Assembly (NCBI RefSeq): GCF_000512735.1
Contig: NZ_CP007028.1
Span: forward strand, 186,001-250,000
Direction of reading: 5' to 3'
From: Thermocrinis ruber
GTDB taxonomy: Bacteria > Aquificota > Aquificia > Aquificales > Aquificaceae
DNA length: 64,000 nt
Shown: piece by piece, positions 10,123 to 19,549 of the stretch
Position numbering within the stretch: position 1 is the first letter of the stretch
How the letters are laid out: every line of letters starts with the position of its first letter
Notes under the pieces: model-generated
What the model saw: the letters and a program-made list of their open reading frames with translations, nothing else
Database searches by the model: none
Told to the model about the DNA's origin: nothing
Program-made: the position numbers and the translations under genes

Positions 10123-11540
10123 GGCTGAACCTCCTTTTTGGCTTCTGCAGATGTATTGGGAACTTCTATCTTTGCAGAAACGGAACCACCGTTAGAGATC
10201 ATGTGGGCTATGTAAGCAGAGAGGGCTCTTAGCTCTTCATCGGTGCCTACAAATTTTGGCATATAAGGTGGAGGATTGTCTCTAAGGTAGCCTGCCAAAA
10301 AGCCATAGACAACGTTAGGGTCTGTCATTCCTGCAAACTTTTGTCCAAAGGGTCTTAGTCCAGTAGAACCCGTTACATTATGACAACCAGAACATTGGAG
10401 GATTGCGATTGCCTTTCCAGCCATTATCTCGTTTTGAGAATCTATTTTCTTGAGACCTTCTGGAACGAAAGCATTTACTGTCAATAGTCCTTTTTGGTCT
10501 ATAACGGGAACTTCAGACTCTATACCCTTGGCAGGCACATCCCTGGAGACTATCTGGTTAACCCACACAAACTCACCGGCTACGTAAGGCTTTCTTATGG
10601 TCTCTCTGATCTTCTCTTCAGGAAAGACACCCAGGAAGAATATGAGGATGAATATGGGAAGGGATATCCAGAACCTTGCAACCTGTGGTCTGATAGCGGT
10701 TAGGAAGAAGTAAGTAAGCACGATAAGAATGGTTAGCATTATGGATACCTTCAGGTAAAGGGGTACAACGCCTTCAAGCATTACAAGGCTTCTTTCGGGA
10801 AGGGTGGACACATACCATGCAAAGAACATAAGCCCAAAGACTATACCACCAATGCCCCAATAAGAGAGAGTTTTGACTATATCCTTGTAGATTTTCTCTG
10901 GCAGGTCCTTCTTCATAAGCGCTGCTATGCCAAGACCTATAACACCGGCTATAGCAAACATGTAAGCTGTTCTTGACAATAGGTGGGGGAAGTAGTTCTT
11001 GTTGTAAAAGGCGTCAAGTATGCTACCCGTGGTGAACCATTTTTCGTGCCCTGGAGAGAGCATAAAGGAAAGGATTCCCACTATTATGTACATGGTTGCC
11101 CAGGAACCTATAGCAAAAGTCCATGCAAGCCTAAGCCAGCTTTTCTGATCAATCCTTCCCAAGGTATAAAAGAGGATATACACAAGGGTCACCTCCGCCA
11201 CAAACCATACCCACTCCGCAGCCCACACCCACACAAAGTTGTGAATGAGTGCAGAAATGCCCCGTGGGTTAGCAACGGTTGCGGAAAACCATATGCCCGG
11301 ACCAGTTATAGAACCTGACACGTAAGAAAAGACAAGCAGTGTTAAAAGATACTTTTTGATGTAATCGTAGATCTGCGGCTGGTTTTCCCTGTAGGCTTTT
11401 GTAGCCAAGTACGCCAAAAGAATGGAGGCACCCACAGAGGTGTGGGATGCCAGCACGTGGAGGGAGGCTATTATGCCTATGATAGTAGCACTGCCCACTA
11501 CGGGCACATACCACATAGGGTAGAAGCCCAACACATCCAT
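10119..11540 (-). CDS. Cytochrome bd-superfamily oxidase subunit I with fused cytochrome c domain
   Basis: The first 320 or so residues form about nine membrane helices in the style of CydA, with the LHVLASHTSVG motif near residue 30 and the segment GPGIWFSATVANPRG near 85. No GRQPW-type quinol-loop motif is seen. The C-terminal 130 residues are a periplasmic cytochrome c domain: CSGCH near residue 382 binds heme covalently and the Met in PPYMPKFVG is the likely distal ligand. This points to cytochrome c, not quinol, as electron donor. The bd superfamily is known to contain such cytochrome c-bearing clades. The ATG at 11540 is chosen because AGGAGG (11554-11549) lies 8 nt upstream; a GTG three codons earlier overlaps that site. 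Confidence 0.75.
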   Translation of the reverse strand: MDVLGFYPMWYVPVVGSATIIGIIASLHVLASHTSVGASILLAYLATKAYRENQPQIYDYIKKYLLTLLVFSYVSGSITGPGIWFSATVANPRGISALIHNFVWVWAAEWVWFVAEVTLVYILFYTLGRIDQKSWLRLAWTFAIGSWATMYIIVGILSFMLSPGHEKWFTTGSILDAFYNKNYFPHLLSRTAYMFAIAGVIGLGIAALMKKDLPEKIYKDIVKTLSYWGIGGIVFGLMFFAWYVSTLPERSLVMLEGVVPLYLKVSIMLTILIVLTYFFLTAIRPQVARFWISLPIFILIFFLGVFPEEKIRETIRKPYVAGEFVWVNQIVSRDVPAKGIESEVPVIDQKGLLTVNAFVPEGLKKIDSQNEIMAGKAIAILQCSGCHNVTGSTGLRPFGQKFAGMTDPNVVYGFLAGYLRDNPPPYMPKFVGTDEELRALSAYIAHMISNGGSVSAKIEVPNTSAEAKKEVQP

Positions 11541-11548
11541 GCTACACA

Positions 11549-11554
11549 CCTCCT
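11549..11554 (-). promoter_or_regulatory. Strong Shine-Dalgarno for the oxidase operon
   Basis: AGGAGG on the minus strand, 8 nt before the ATG at 11540. It decides the start against the GTG at 11549 and contrasts with the many first genes here that have no such site. Confidence 0.7.
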
Positions 11555-11642
11555 GTTAAATTATCGTGAATATAGCAATAAATTTAACATGATTTTCATC
11601 ATTGTCAAGGGGTGAAGGCTTGCTGTGGTAAAATACATGTAA

Positions 11643-13082
11643 ATGCTTTGGCAAAAACCTGTCTTTGAACTGCTTGAACTTTTGAAAAGAAAGGAGGTCA
11701 AACCCTCCGAGGTAGTTCAAGCCTTTTACGAGAGGTTCTATCAGACAGAAGAAAAGGTCAGAGCGTACATCACACCCACCTACGAACAAGCCCTACAGCA
11801 AGCCAAGGAGTTGGAAGGAAAAAACCCAGAAGACTATCCCCTTTACGGCATCCCCATAGCCATAAAGGACAACATAAACGTGGAGGGCTATCCTACCACC
11901 TGTGCGTCAAAGATTTTGGAGAACTACATCTCTCCCTACGATGCCACTGTGATAGAAAGGCTAAAGAAAGCGGGTGTCCTCATTGTGGGAAAGACCAACA
12001 TGGATGAGTTTGCCATGGGCTCTTCTACTGAATACTCTGCCTTCTTCCCCACTAAAAACCCTTGGGATTTGGAAAGGGTTCCCGGAGGTTCCTCTGGTGG
12101 CTCTGCAGTAGCGGTGGCGGTTTTGTCTGCTCCCCTGTCCCTTGGCTCGGACACGGGAGGTTCCATCAGACAGCCTGCCAGTTTCTGCGGTGTAATAGGG
12201 CTAAAGCCCACCTACGGGAGGGTATCTCGGTATGGGCTTGTAGCCTTTGCCTCCTCCTTGGACCAGATAGGTCCCTTTGGAAGGAGAACAAAGGATGTAG
12301 CCCTTCTGATGGAGGTTATCAGCGGGTATGACCCAAAGGACTCTACCAGTGCTAAGGTGGATGTGCCCAAGTTCAGCGAGGAGTTGGAAAGGGAGGTCAA
12401 AGGTTTAAAGATCGGCATTCCTAAAGAGTTCTTTGAGTTTGAAATGGAGGAAGGTGTTAAAGAGTGCTTTGATAACTTTGTAAAATTCTTTGAAGGGCTT
12501 GGCTTTGAAGTAGAGGAGATCTCTTTGCCCCACAGCAAGTATGCCATACCTACCTACTACATAATAGCACCCTGTGAAGCAAGTTCCAACCTGGCTCGTT
12601 ACGATGGAGTGCGATATGGTTATAGGGCAAGGGCTAAGGATATAAACGAGATGTATGCAAAAACTCGGGACGAGGGCTTTGGTCCAGAGGTAAAAAGGAG
12701 AATTCTTTTGGGCACCTTTGCCCTCTCCACTGGATACTATGAAGCCTACTACCTGAAAGCCATGAAGGTTAGGGCACTTATAAAGAGGGATTTTGAGGAG
12801 GCTTTCAAAAAAGTAGATGTGATCGCATGCCCCACCTCTCCAAGCACCGCCTTTAAGTTTGGAGAGAGAACTCAGGACCCCATAAAGATGTATTTGGCGG
12901 ACATCTTTACAGTGAGCGTCAATTTGGCAGGACTGCCAGCCATCTCAGTGCCAATAGGAAGGGTAAATAACCTGCCGGTGGGCGGACAGCTCATAGGTAA
13001 ACCTTTTGACGAATCTACCCTCTTAAAGCTCTCTTACCTCTGGGAGCACCACTATAAACACTACCAAGAAATTCCTCTATGA
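11643..13082 (+). CDS. gatA: Asp-tRNA(Asn)/Glu-tRNA(Gln) amidotransferase subunit A
   Basis: GatA is the glutaminase half of GatCAB, which converts mischarged Glu-tRNA-Gln and Asp-tRNA-Asn to the correct aminoacyl-tRNAs. The amidase signature is complete: the catalytic Lys in AIKDNI (near residue 75), the Gly/Ser-rich [13 protein letters not shown] block near 147-160 and the [12 protein letters not shown] segment with the cis-Ser and nucleophilic Ser. The length of 479 residues is typical. gatB and gatC are not adjacent, as is common in Aquificales. A TAAAAT hexamer (11629-11634) is 8 nt before the ATG with no clear Shine-Dalgarno site. It overlaps tsaB by 4 nt. Confidence 0.97.
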   Translation: MLWQKPVFELLELLKRKEVKPSEVVQAFYERFYQTEEKVRAYITPTYEQALQQAKELEGKNPEDYPLYGIPIAIKDNINVEGYPTTCASKILENYISPYDATVIERLKKAGVLIVGKTNMDEFAMGSSTEYSAFFPTKNPWDLERVPGGSSGGSAVAVAVLSAPLSLGSDTGGSIRQPASFCGVIGLKPTYGRVSRYGLVAFASSLDQIGPFGRRTKDVALLMEVISGYDPKDSTSAKVDVPKFSEELEREVKGLKIGIPKEFFEFEMEEGVKECFDNFVKFFEGLGFEVEEISLPHSKYAIPTYYIIAPCEASSNLARYDGVRYGYRARAKDINEMYAKTRDEGFGPEVKRRILLGTFALSTGYYEAYYLKAMKVRALIKRDFEEAFKKVDVIACPTSPSTAFKFGERTQDPIKMYLADIFTVSVNLAGLPAISVPIGRVNNLPVGGQLIGKPFDESTLLKLSYLWEHHYKHYQEIPL

Positions 13083-13648
13083 GGCTTCTCTCCATAGACA
13101 CCTCCTTTTCCTTTTTTAATCTATCTGTGGTGGAAGATGGCAAAATATCAATGCTATACTACGAGGATAGCAAAAAGAAGAGCTTGGAGCTTTTGCCCAC
13201 CCTTTTAAACAAACTGGACATAAAACCCGAGGATTTTGACGCCTTTTCCCTCTCGGTGGGCGTTGGCTATACTACCCCCTTGAGGATAGGCATAACCTTT
13301 TTAAAGACCATAGCCTTTTTGACCCAAAAGCCTTTGTACACCTATGAAAATTTGGAGCTGATGCTCAGGTATGTGCCTGTGCCAGCACCAAAGATTGCCC
13401 TTTTGAGGGTGAGCAGTCATATCATCTACAGGGTTCAAAATCAAAAGGGCATAGGTCCCATAAAGCGCTGGAAAGGGGAACCTTTGGAGGGCACCACCAT
13501 TGCCCTCAGAAGCCACTCTATAGACTTTGCGGACCTACAGCTTGATTTTTTCCCTTTTTCCGCCTACGGTGGGCTACTTTCTTATGAAAGGTTAAAGGCT
13601 GGAGAGCCCGGGGTGGACCTTTTTAGCTTGGAGCCGTGTTATATTTAA
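13079..13648 (+). CDS. tsaB: tRNA threonylcarbamoyladenosine biosynthesis protein TsaB
   Basis: TsaB is an ASKHA-fold protein that lacks catalysis itself and dimerises with TsaD to make the t6A37 modification in ANN-decoding tRNAs. The N-terminal [16 protein letters not shown] strand, the [18 protein letters not shown] block (family: GPGSFTGLRIG) and the position right after gatA support the call. The GPG turn is degenerate here ([12 protein letters not shown]) and the protein is short at 189 residues, with most of the C-terminal subdomain reduced. The 4-nt overlap with gatA suggests coupled translation. A diverged TsaB is the best reading; no other family fits as well. Confidence 0.78.
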   Translation: MRLLSIDTSFSFFNLSVVEDGKISMLYYEDSKKKSLELLPTLLNKLDIKPEDFDAFSLSVGVGYTTPLRIGITFLKTIAFLTQKPLYTYENLELMLRYVPVPAPKIALLRVSSHIIYRVQNQKGIGPIKRWKGEPLEGTTIALRSHSIDFADLQLDFFPFSAYGGLLSYERLKAGEPGVDLFSLEPCYI

Positions 13649-13652
13649 TGGG

Positions 13653-15302
13653 ATGAGGGTAGGGATAGTTCTCGGTACCACACCCATAACTCCCTTGGAG
13701 TTTTGGGTGGGGGTAGAAAAAGATAATTTGGTCCAGTTGGACGATGTGCTCTACGCGGAAACTCAGCTTGCCAACGGACAGAAGGTAAAATTCTACGGAG
13801 TGGTGCAGGAGGTTCAAAAGTTTTTAGAGGGTGCCCAGTGGGTCTATGACGCCCACTTGGCTATACAGGGAGTGATACCGGTAAACATAGCATACATAGC
13901 AAAGGTAGCTATCACAAGAGTTGAGCCGGAGTTCTTTGTGCCACCTTCTCCGGGAGATCCCGTTTATTTTGCGGAGGGTGAGGAGCTTGAAAAGGCTCTG
14001 TACTACGACCAGATGAAGGTAAAGATCCCCGCAGGACTCACCCGCTCCGGACAGGTGGTTTACATCAACTATCACTTTTTGGACGGTACAGAGGGTGCCC
14101 ATGTATCTATATCTGGTATGTCTGGCGTAGCAACAAAAACCTCCTATGCCCTCTTTTTACTCTACTCCATATTCAACAAGGTGCAAGACCAGAGGATAAA
14201 AGGGATTATCTTCAACGTGAAGGGCAAAGACCTTCTTTGGTTGGATAAGAAAAACAAAAACCTTTCCCCCGAGGACGAAAAAGCCCTAAAAAAGTTGGGT
14301 TTGAAGGCGGAGCCTTTCAAAGAAGTAAAGTTCTACGTGCCACCCTATGAAGGAAATCCAACGATCCCAGATGCAGAACGTCAGGATGAAAAGGTTGTTC
14401 CCTTCTTTTGGAGCATAAGGGAGTTTGCAGAGGAGGGGCTGATTAGGTTCATGTTTGTAGAAGAGGACGAATCAAAGTCTCAAGTGCCTTACCTTGTGGA
14501 GAGAGTAGCCAACAAGCTGTACTATCTGGCAAAGAACAGCCCGGAGGGGAGGCTTCTTGATGATCACGCGCAGGACATAGAATCCCTTGAGGACCTGGAG
14601 GAGAGGTTTAGCGAAGCTATAGAGCAGGCGGAAGGAAAGGAGAGAAGTCTGTTCAGGGAATGGTTCGGAGATGCATCCTTGCAAACTGCCAGAGCATTTC
14701 TACGCAGGTTCTCAAGGGCGAGCAGGCACATAAAAAGGTTCATCCAGCCAAACATGTCAAGCCCTATAAACTGGGAAGAAAACAGGCTCTCTGTGATAGA
14801 CATAAGCGGGCTTCATCACATAGCCCAGATGTTTGTGGTGGGCGCAGTGCTAAAAAGGCTCTTTGAAGAAAAAGAAAAGAGGTCCAACCCATACCCTAAA
14901 GTTTTTGTTCTTTTGGACGAACTTAATAAATACGCACCGAAGGAAGGCTGGAGCCCCATAAAGGATGTGATCTTGGACATTGCAGAAAGGGGGAGAAGTT
15001 TGGGAGTGATACTGATCGGTGCCCAACAGACCGCCAGCGAAATAGAGAAGAGAATACTGGCAAACTCCGCCATAAAGGTAGTAGGGCGGATGGACAGTAG
15101 CGAACTACTCAGCAAAGAGTATGAATTTTTGGTGGGAAACTTTCGCCAGAGGGCTCTTATGCTAAAAAAGGGCACCATGATCCTTTACCAGCCCGACATA
15201 CCCTCTCCGTTGATGTTAAAGTTTCCCAAGCCTCCCTGGGCAACCAGAAGGCAAGAGGTAGAGGAGGAGATTCATGTTCCTGAGGATTTTAATAACTTTT
15301 AG
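13653..15302 (+). CDS. HerA-like (DUF87) hexameric ATPase
   Basis: A 549-residue FtsK/HerA-superfamily ATPase. The P-loop is GMSGVATKTS near residue 155-164, an unusual spelling shared by a bacterial subgroup, and Walker B is VFVLLDELNKYAP near 415 followed by the ERGRSLGVILIGAQQ sensor block. HerA proteins are DNA translocases that usually work with a NurA nuclease or a Sir2/DUF4297 effector; neither is encoded next to this gene. It follows tsaB by 4 nt and its last 29 nt overlap the amidase gene. A role in DNA repair or chromosome processing is an inference from the family. Confidence 0.8.
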   Translation: MRVGIVLGTTPITPLEFWVGVEKDNLVQLDDVLYAETQLANGQKVKFYGVVQEVQKFLEGAQWVYDAHLAIQGVIPVNIAYIAKVAITRVEPEFFVPPSPGDPVYFAEGEELEKALYYDQMKVKIPAGLTRSGQVVYINYHFLDGTEGAHVSISGMSGVATKTSYALFLLYSIFNKVQDQRIKGIIFNVKGKDLLWLDKKNKNLSPEDEKALKKLGLKAEPFKEVKFYVPPYEGNPTIPDAERQDEKVVPFFWSIREFAEEGLIRFMFVEEDESKSQVPYLVERVANKLYYLAKNSPEGRLLDDHAQDIESLEDLEERFSEAIEQAEGKERSLFREWFGDASLQTARAFLRRFSRASRHIKRFIQPNMSSPINWEENRLSVIDISGLHHIAQMFVVGAVLKRLFEEKEKRSNPYPKVFVLLDELNKYAPKEGWSPIKDVILDIAERGRSLGVILIGAQQTASEIEKRILANSAIKVVGRMDSSELLSKEYEFLVGNFRQRALMLKKGTMILYQPDIPSPLMLKFPKPPWATRRQEVEEEIHVPEDFNNF

Positions 15303-16473
15303 CCTTTTGGTTTGGTTCTCCTTTGGCGTGCAAGTATCATACAGAGAAGGAAACTATCCGGACAAACAACGCATAGTTTTGCAGTTTGAAAGAGGTGTAG
15401 AATACAGAGTTCTGCTTTTGGACAATCCAAAGCGCATTGTGTTGGATGTCATGGAGAAGGTAGAGGTTCCCAAAAACATAAAGGCAAGGGTAGGACATCA
15501 TCCTTGGGGCACTCGTTTTGTTTTTGATATGGATTATTCCGAGGTAAAAGCCTTTTCTTTGGAAGCACCCTTTAGGATAGTGCTGGATATTTATAAGGCA
15601 ACCACGAGCCCACCACAGGAGGACACCCTCCTTGCTATACTTGACCCCACTGTCCTAAAGATTATAGCTTACCTAGAGGTTAAAGGGGAAAAGGAAAAGG
15701 TGATCTCTGAAAGAAGTAAAGATCAGGTGATCACTCAAAAGCGGGTGGTGGTTTTAGATGCGGGACACGGTGGACACGACCCCGGTGCGATAGGCTTTGA
15801 AGGGATAAAGGAAAAAGATATAAACCTTGCCATAGTGCTTAAACTGGCAAAGCTCCTTGAGGAGGATGGAAGGTTCAAGGTTGTGCTTACCAGAAGGGAT
15901 GACAGATTTGTGCCACTCCAGGAGAGGGCAAACATAGCCCTTCGCAACAGGGCAGACCTCTTTGTTAGCATTCACGCCAACGCCTCACCAAAGGGCATTT
16001 CAGAACACGCCAAGGGCACTTATCTGTTTGCCATATCCTCCGAGGCTGCCCAAAGGAAAAAGCACGCAATAGTTAATAACGATCAGTATGCCCAGTTAGC
16101 CCTTGGCACTGCGGATATACCTTACAACGTGAGAAGGGTGATGGCGGACTTGGCGATGGACGTAACGCTGTACGACAGCGTTCAGTTTGGCAATTTGGTT
16201 GCCAGAAATCTAAAAAAATACTTAGACAGGCATGTGGAGTTTAAAGGTATTCAGAGGGCTGGCTTTGCGGTTTTGAAAACTCCTGGCATACCCTCCCTTT
16301 TAGTGGAGGTGGGCTTTATAACAAACCCCCAAGAAGCCCTCTTGATGGCGCAGGAAGATTTCCAATATAACTTCGCAAAAGCCCTATACTCCGCCATAGT
16401 AGAATACTTCTTCCCCGGTAGCGTCAAGGAAGCCCGAGGAGCTTATGAAGCTGAGGCAAAACTCTCACACTAA
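15274..16473 (+). CDS. N-acetylmuramoyl-L-alanine amidase with AMIN domain
   Basis: A periplasmic cell-wall hydrolase of 399 residues that cuts the bond between muramic acid and the stem peptide, typically during cell separation. It has a signal peptide (residues 1-18), an AMIN domain (about 20-110) that binds the septum or outer-membrane secretin, and an Amidase_3 domain (about 150-385) with zinc site DAGHGGHDPG, the SIHAN motif and the C-terminal LLVEVGFITN block that carries the catalytic Glu. This is AmiC-like. It overlaps the HerA-like gene by 29 nt on the same strand and the convergent queE gene by 50 nt. Confidence 0.93.
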   Translation: MFLRILITFSLLVWFSFGVQVSYREGNYPDKQRIVLQFERGVEYRVLLLDNPKRIVLDVMEKVEVPKNIKARVGHHPWGTRFVFDMDYSEVKAFSLEAPFRIVLDIYKATTSPPQEDTLLAILDPTVLKIIAYLEVKGEKEKVISERSKDQVITQKRVVVLDAGHGGHDPGAIGFEGIKEKDINLAIVLKLAKLLEEDGRFKVVLTRRDDRFVPLQERANIALRNRADLFVSIHANASPKGISEHAKGTYLFAISSEAAQRKKHAIVNNDQYAQLALGTADIPYNVRRVMADLAMDVTLYDSVQFGNLVARNLKKYLDRHVEFKGIQRAGFAVLKTPGIPSLLVEVGFITNPQEALLMAQEDFQYNFAKALYSAIVEYFFPGSVKEARGAYEAEAKLSH

Positions 16474-17083
16474 AACCAAGCTCAGAGAGATCCCTCTGAA
16501 GTTCAAGGGCCTTCTTAAAAAAGACAGCCTTATTCCCTTCCGGCTGAAGGACAACCTTACCTTCCTCAAGGAAATTCCTAAACTGAGCCTTCAGCAGAAC
16601 TTCTATGCTTAATACATCATCCACCACAAACTTTAGCTCTTTGGCATTTTGCAAGATTTTGGGATGGACAAACCAGTGGGCAGACCACTTGGGAGAGCAT
16701 GTTATATGAAGGTTTTCCAACTTTTCCAAACCTTCCTGCCAAAGGGTGCCGTTGGTCTCAATCTGCACAGAGTAACCTCTTTGCACAAGCTCTTTAACCA
16801 GCGTAGCCAGCCCTTCCTGGGCAAAGGGCTCACCGCCCGTGATGACCACATGCCTTATCTTATACTCAGAGACCTTATCCAGAATTTGTTCCACCTCAAA
16901 GCTTGTACCACCCTCAGAGAAGGAGAGGGCCGAAGGTTGGTCGCACCAAGGACATCTAAGGTTGCAACCCTGAAGTCTGATAAAGACAGCGGGCAGTCCT
17001 ATCAGCAGACCCTCTCCCTGTATGGAGGGATATATTTCATTTACCTTCAGAGCGATGGTTTCTCTAACTTGACCTCGTAGCAT
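16424..17083 (-). CDS. queE: 7-carboxy-7-deazaguanine synthase (radical SAM)
   Basis: QueE rearranges carboxy-tetrahydropterin to 7-carboxy-7-deazaguanine in the queuosine pathway. The radical SAM cluster motif is C40-x3-C44-x2-C47 (CNLRCPWC) and the family opening [10 protein letters not shown] and the [11 protein letters not shown] motif are present. The length of 219 residues is normal. The ATG at 17083 overlaps the infB end by 37 nt; the conserved part begins only at KVNEIYPS, so a later non-ATG start is possible. queF, a later step of the same pathway, lies about 44 kb away in this window (60960). The 3' end overlaps the convergent amidase gene. Confidence 0.93.
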   Translation of the reverse strand: MLRGQVRETIALKVNEIYPSIQGEGLLIGLPAVFIRLQGCNLRCPWCDQPSALSFSEGGTSFEVEQILDKVSEYKIRHVVITGGEPFAQEGLATLVKELVQRGYSVQIETNGTLWQEGLEKLENLHITCSPKWSAHWFVHPKILQNAKELKFVVDDVLSIEVLLKAQFRNFLEEGKVVLQPEGNKAVFFKKALELQRDLSELGFSVRVLPQLHKLLGLP

Positions 17084-19302
17084 TCTATTATATCACCCAC
17101 CTTTACGTCGTTGTAATCTTTGAGCTTTACACCGCATTCAAAGCCCCTTGCAACCTCTTGCACATCCTCCTTGAACCTCTTTAGGCTCTCTATCTTACCC
17201 GTGTATATTACCACGCCGTCTCTTATTAGCCTGGCGTTGGCGTTGCGTACAATCTTACCATCCAACACATAGCATCCAGCCACTGTGCCCACACCTTTGA
17301 TCTTAAAGGTAGCCCTAACTTCCGCAGAGCCCAACACCACTTCCTTTTGGACTGGTTTTAGCAGACCCCTGAGAGCGTTCTTAACATCTTCTATGGCTTC
17401 GTATATGATGCTGTACAGTTTTATATCTACCTTTTCTCTCTCTGCGGCTTCTTTTGCCTTTAGGTCTGGGCGTGTGTTGAAGCCTATTATGATGGCTTGG
17501 CTTGCCTTTGCAAGCATTACATCGTTTTCTGTGATACCACCCACCGCACCGTGAAGGATCCTTACGGACACCTCCGGTGTAGAGAGCTCTGTCAGAGCTT
17601 TTTTTAGGGCTTCCAAAGAGCCTATCGTGTCGGTTTTCAAAATGAGCCTGAGTTCATTTAGCTCTCCCTCCTCTATTTTCTTAAACACATCCTCTAACAT
17701 GAGGCCCCTTGAAAGCTTCTCTTGCTGTTCTTTCTTCTGCTTCCTAATCTCTGCGATTTGCCTTGCCTTTTTCTCGTCTTCCACCACTATAAAGGTGTCT
17801 CCCGCCATGGGCAGTTCCTCAAAGCCAAGAACCTCCACTGGTGTAGAAGGTCCAGCGGAGTTTAACTTTCTGCCCTTGTCGTCAAACATAGCCCTTATTT
17901 TGCCGTAGGTGGTGCCAGCTACCACAGGGTCTCCAACCTTTAAGGTTCCCTCCTGCACGATAAGGGTAGCGACAGGGCCCCTTTGCTTGTCCAACTTTGA
18001 TTCTATAACTGTTCCCTTGGCGGGACCTTCTACCCTCGCCTTGAGTTCCAAAATCTCTGCCAAAAGGAGGATATACTCCAACAGGGTTTCCACATTCTGT
18101 CCTGTCTTGGCAGATACATCCACAAAGATTGTGTCTCCACCCCACTCCTCTGGGATAAGCCCCAGCTCTGATAGCTCCCTTCTGACCCTCTGCGGGTCAG
18201 CACCGGGCTTGTCTATCTTATTGACCGCCACTATGATGGGAACATTGAAAGCCCTTGCGTGGTTTATTGCCTCCACCGTTTGGGGCATAACTCCATCATC
18301 AGCAGCCACCACCAAAACCGCAATGTCCGTTATCTGTGCACCCCTTGCCCTAAGAGATGTAAAGGCTTCGTGTCCGGGAGTATCCAAAAAGGTGATCTTC
18401 CTACCATCTGGCAACTGGACCACAGAGGCACCTATATGCTGGGTTATTCCACCCTTTTCCCTCTCTGCTACGTTGGTCTTTCTTATAGTGTCCAGAAGGG
18501 TGGTTTTTCCATGGTCCACGTGCCCCATTACCACCACTATGGGAGGTCTTGGCAGTTTTTCCCAATGGTCTGGGATCTCTTCCTCTAAGGTTTCTTCTTC
18601 TTCTTTTTTGATCTCTGCCAAAAAGCCCAAAGCTTCTGCCACCTGGAGGGCAACCTCTGAGGGCACCGTTTGATTTATGGTAGCAAGAACACCCCTCTTC
18701 AAAAGCTCCGCCATAACCACATTAGGTGGGACTCTCAAAAGCTCTGCCAGTTCCCTAACTGTAACGATTTCGGGTATTTGGACGATCTTTATTTCCTCTT
18801 CCTGCTCCTCCTTCTTTTGCTTCTTTTCAATCTGCTTTTCTAACTTTTTCAAAATCTGCTCTTCTTCTTTTTGGGCTTTCTTTTCTTCCCTGACTTCCAC
18901 CTTTTGTGTTGGTGGTGGGCTTGGTGGCTTTGGTGCTGGCTGGGCTACCGCCTGAGGCACAGGCTTTGGTTTATGCACAGGTTTTTCTTCTTTTTTGGGC
19001 AAAGGTCTTTCTTCCCTTTTGAAGGTTTCCTTTCTTCTTTCCCCCTCCTTTACCTTCTGTGGAGGTTTCTCTTCTTTTATAGGTTCTTTCTCTTGAACAC
19101 TTTCAACCTTTTCTTCTTTCTTTTCTTCTTTTATTTCTTGCGTTGTTTCTTTGCCAAAGTGGTCCAGCACTATTTGGATCTCTTCTTCCTCAAGGTAGGC
19201 AAAGTTGCTCTTTTCTATGCCCCACTCCTTTAGTACTTCTTGCACATCCTTTACCCTTACACCAAGCTTTTTGGCTAAATCTTGCAGTCTAACTTTCCCC
19301 AT
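17047..19302 (-). CDS. infB: Translation initiation factor IF-2
   Basis: IF-2 is the GTPase that brings fMet-tRNA to the 30S subunit and promotes subunit joining. The N-terminus has an IF2_N helix set ([14 protein letters not shown]), then about 110 residues of Lys/Glu/Pro-rich linker, a second IF2_N repeat ([17 protein letters not shown]) and the G domain with [17 protein letters not shown] and NKID. C-terminal beta-barrels and the tRNA-binding domain follow. The ATG at 19302 (751 residues) is preferred over the TTG at 19347 because it begins the conserved [10 protein letters not shown] sequence. nusA is not adjacent. It overlaps queE. Confidence 0.97.
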   Translation of the reverse strand: MGKVRLQDLAKKLGVRVKDVQEVLKEWGIEKSNFAYLEEEEIQIVLDHFGKETTQEIKEEKKEEKVESVQEKEPIKEEKPPQKVKEGERRKETFKREERPLPKKEEKPVHKPKPVPQAVAQPAPKPPSPPPTQKVEVREEKKAQKEEEQILKKLEKQIEKKQKKEEQEEEIKIVQIPEIVTVRELAELLRVPPNVVMAELLKRGVLATINQTVPSEVALQVAEALGFLAEIKKEEEETLEEEIPDHWEKLPRPPIVVVMGHVDHGKTTLLDTIRKTNVAEREKGGITQHIGASVVQLPDGRKITFLDTPGHEAFTSLRARGAQITDIAVLVVAADDGVMPQTVEAINHARAFNVPIIVAVNKIDKPGADPQRVRRELSELGLIPEEWGGDTIFVDVSAKTGQNVETLLEYILLLAEILELKARVEGPAKGTVIESKLDKQRGPVATLIVQEGTLKVGDPVVAGTTYGKIRAMFDDKGRKLNSAGPSTPVEVLGFEELPMAGDTFIVVEDEKKARQIAEIRKQKKEQQEKLSRGLMLEDVFKKIEEGELNELRLILKTDTIGSLEALKKALTELSTPEVSVRILHGAVGGITENDVMLAKASQAIIIGFNTRPDLKAKEAAEREKVDIKLYSIIYEAIEDVKNALRGLLKPVQKEVVLGSAEVRATFKIKGVGTVAGCYVLDGKIVRNANARLIRDGVVIYTGKIESLKRFKEDVQEVARGFECGVKLKDYNDVKVGDIIECYEVKLEKPSL

Positions 19303-19350
19303 AACCTTATATATTCTAAGCCAAAAAAGCCTGATGGGTATGCCCAATGT

Positions 19351-19513
19351 TTAATAATCGTCCCCAAAGGCACCACTGCGATGGCTAACCATAGTCCCCA
19401 AGCTTTGCAGGTATTTCACCTCTGAAAGCCCAAATACCTTCTTTTTCTTACCATCAGACCTCAGAAACTACTGCTATCAGGACTCCCTCACGGGCAAAAA
19501 GCTTTATCGCCAT
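19351..19513 (-). pseudogene. Possible small broken reading frame upstream of infB
   Basis: The 202-nt gap between infB and the hydrolase holds two short minus-strand frames that join well with a single +1 shift. Frame one starts with ATG at 19513 and gives MAIKLFAREGVLIAVVSEV before a stop near 19456. The other frame continues SDGKKKKVFGLSEVKY and ends GAFGDDY at a TAA (19353-19351). Joined, they would make about 54 residues. I do not recognise the protein. Codon choice looks like that of neighbouring genes, but chance cannot be ruled out, and a structured leader RNA for infB is an alternative. Confidence 0.3.
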
Positions 19514-19549
19514 AAAATTTTAAGCTTATGTGCGTTAAACTATTTCCTT

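Noticed and set aside
8827-11540. Canonical cydAB quinol oxidase
   Set aside because: The fused cytochrome c domain and lack of a GRQPW-type quinol motif do not fit, so I used a superfamily-level call only.
19303-19347. TTG start for infB
   Set aside because: The conserved [10 protein letters not shown] begins at the ATG at 19302; the 15 extra residues are not typical.
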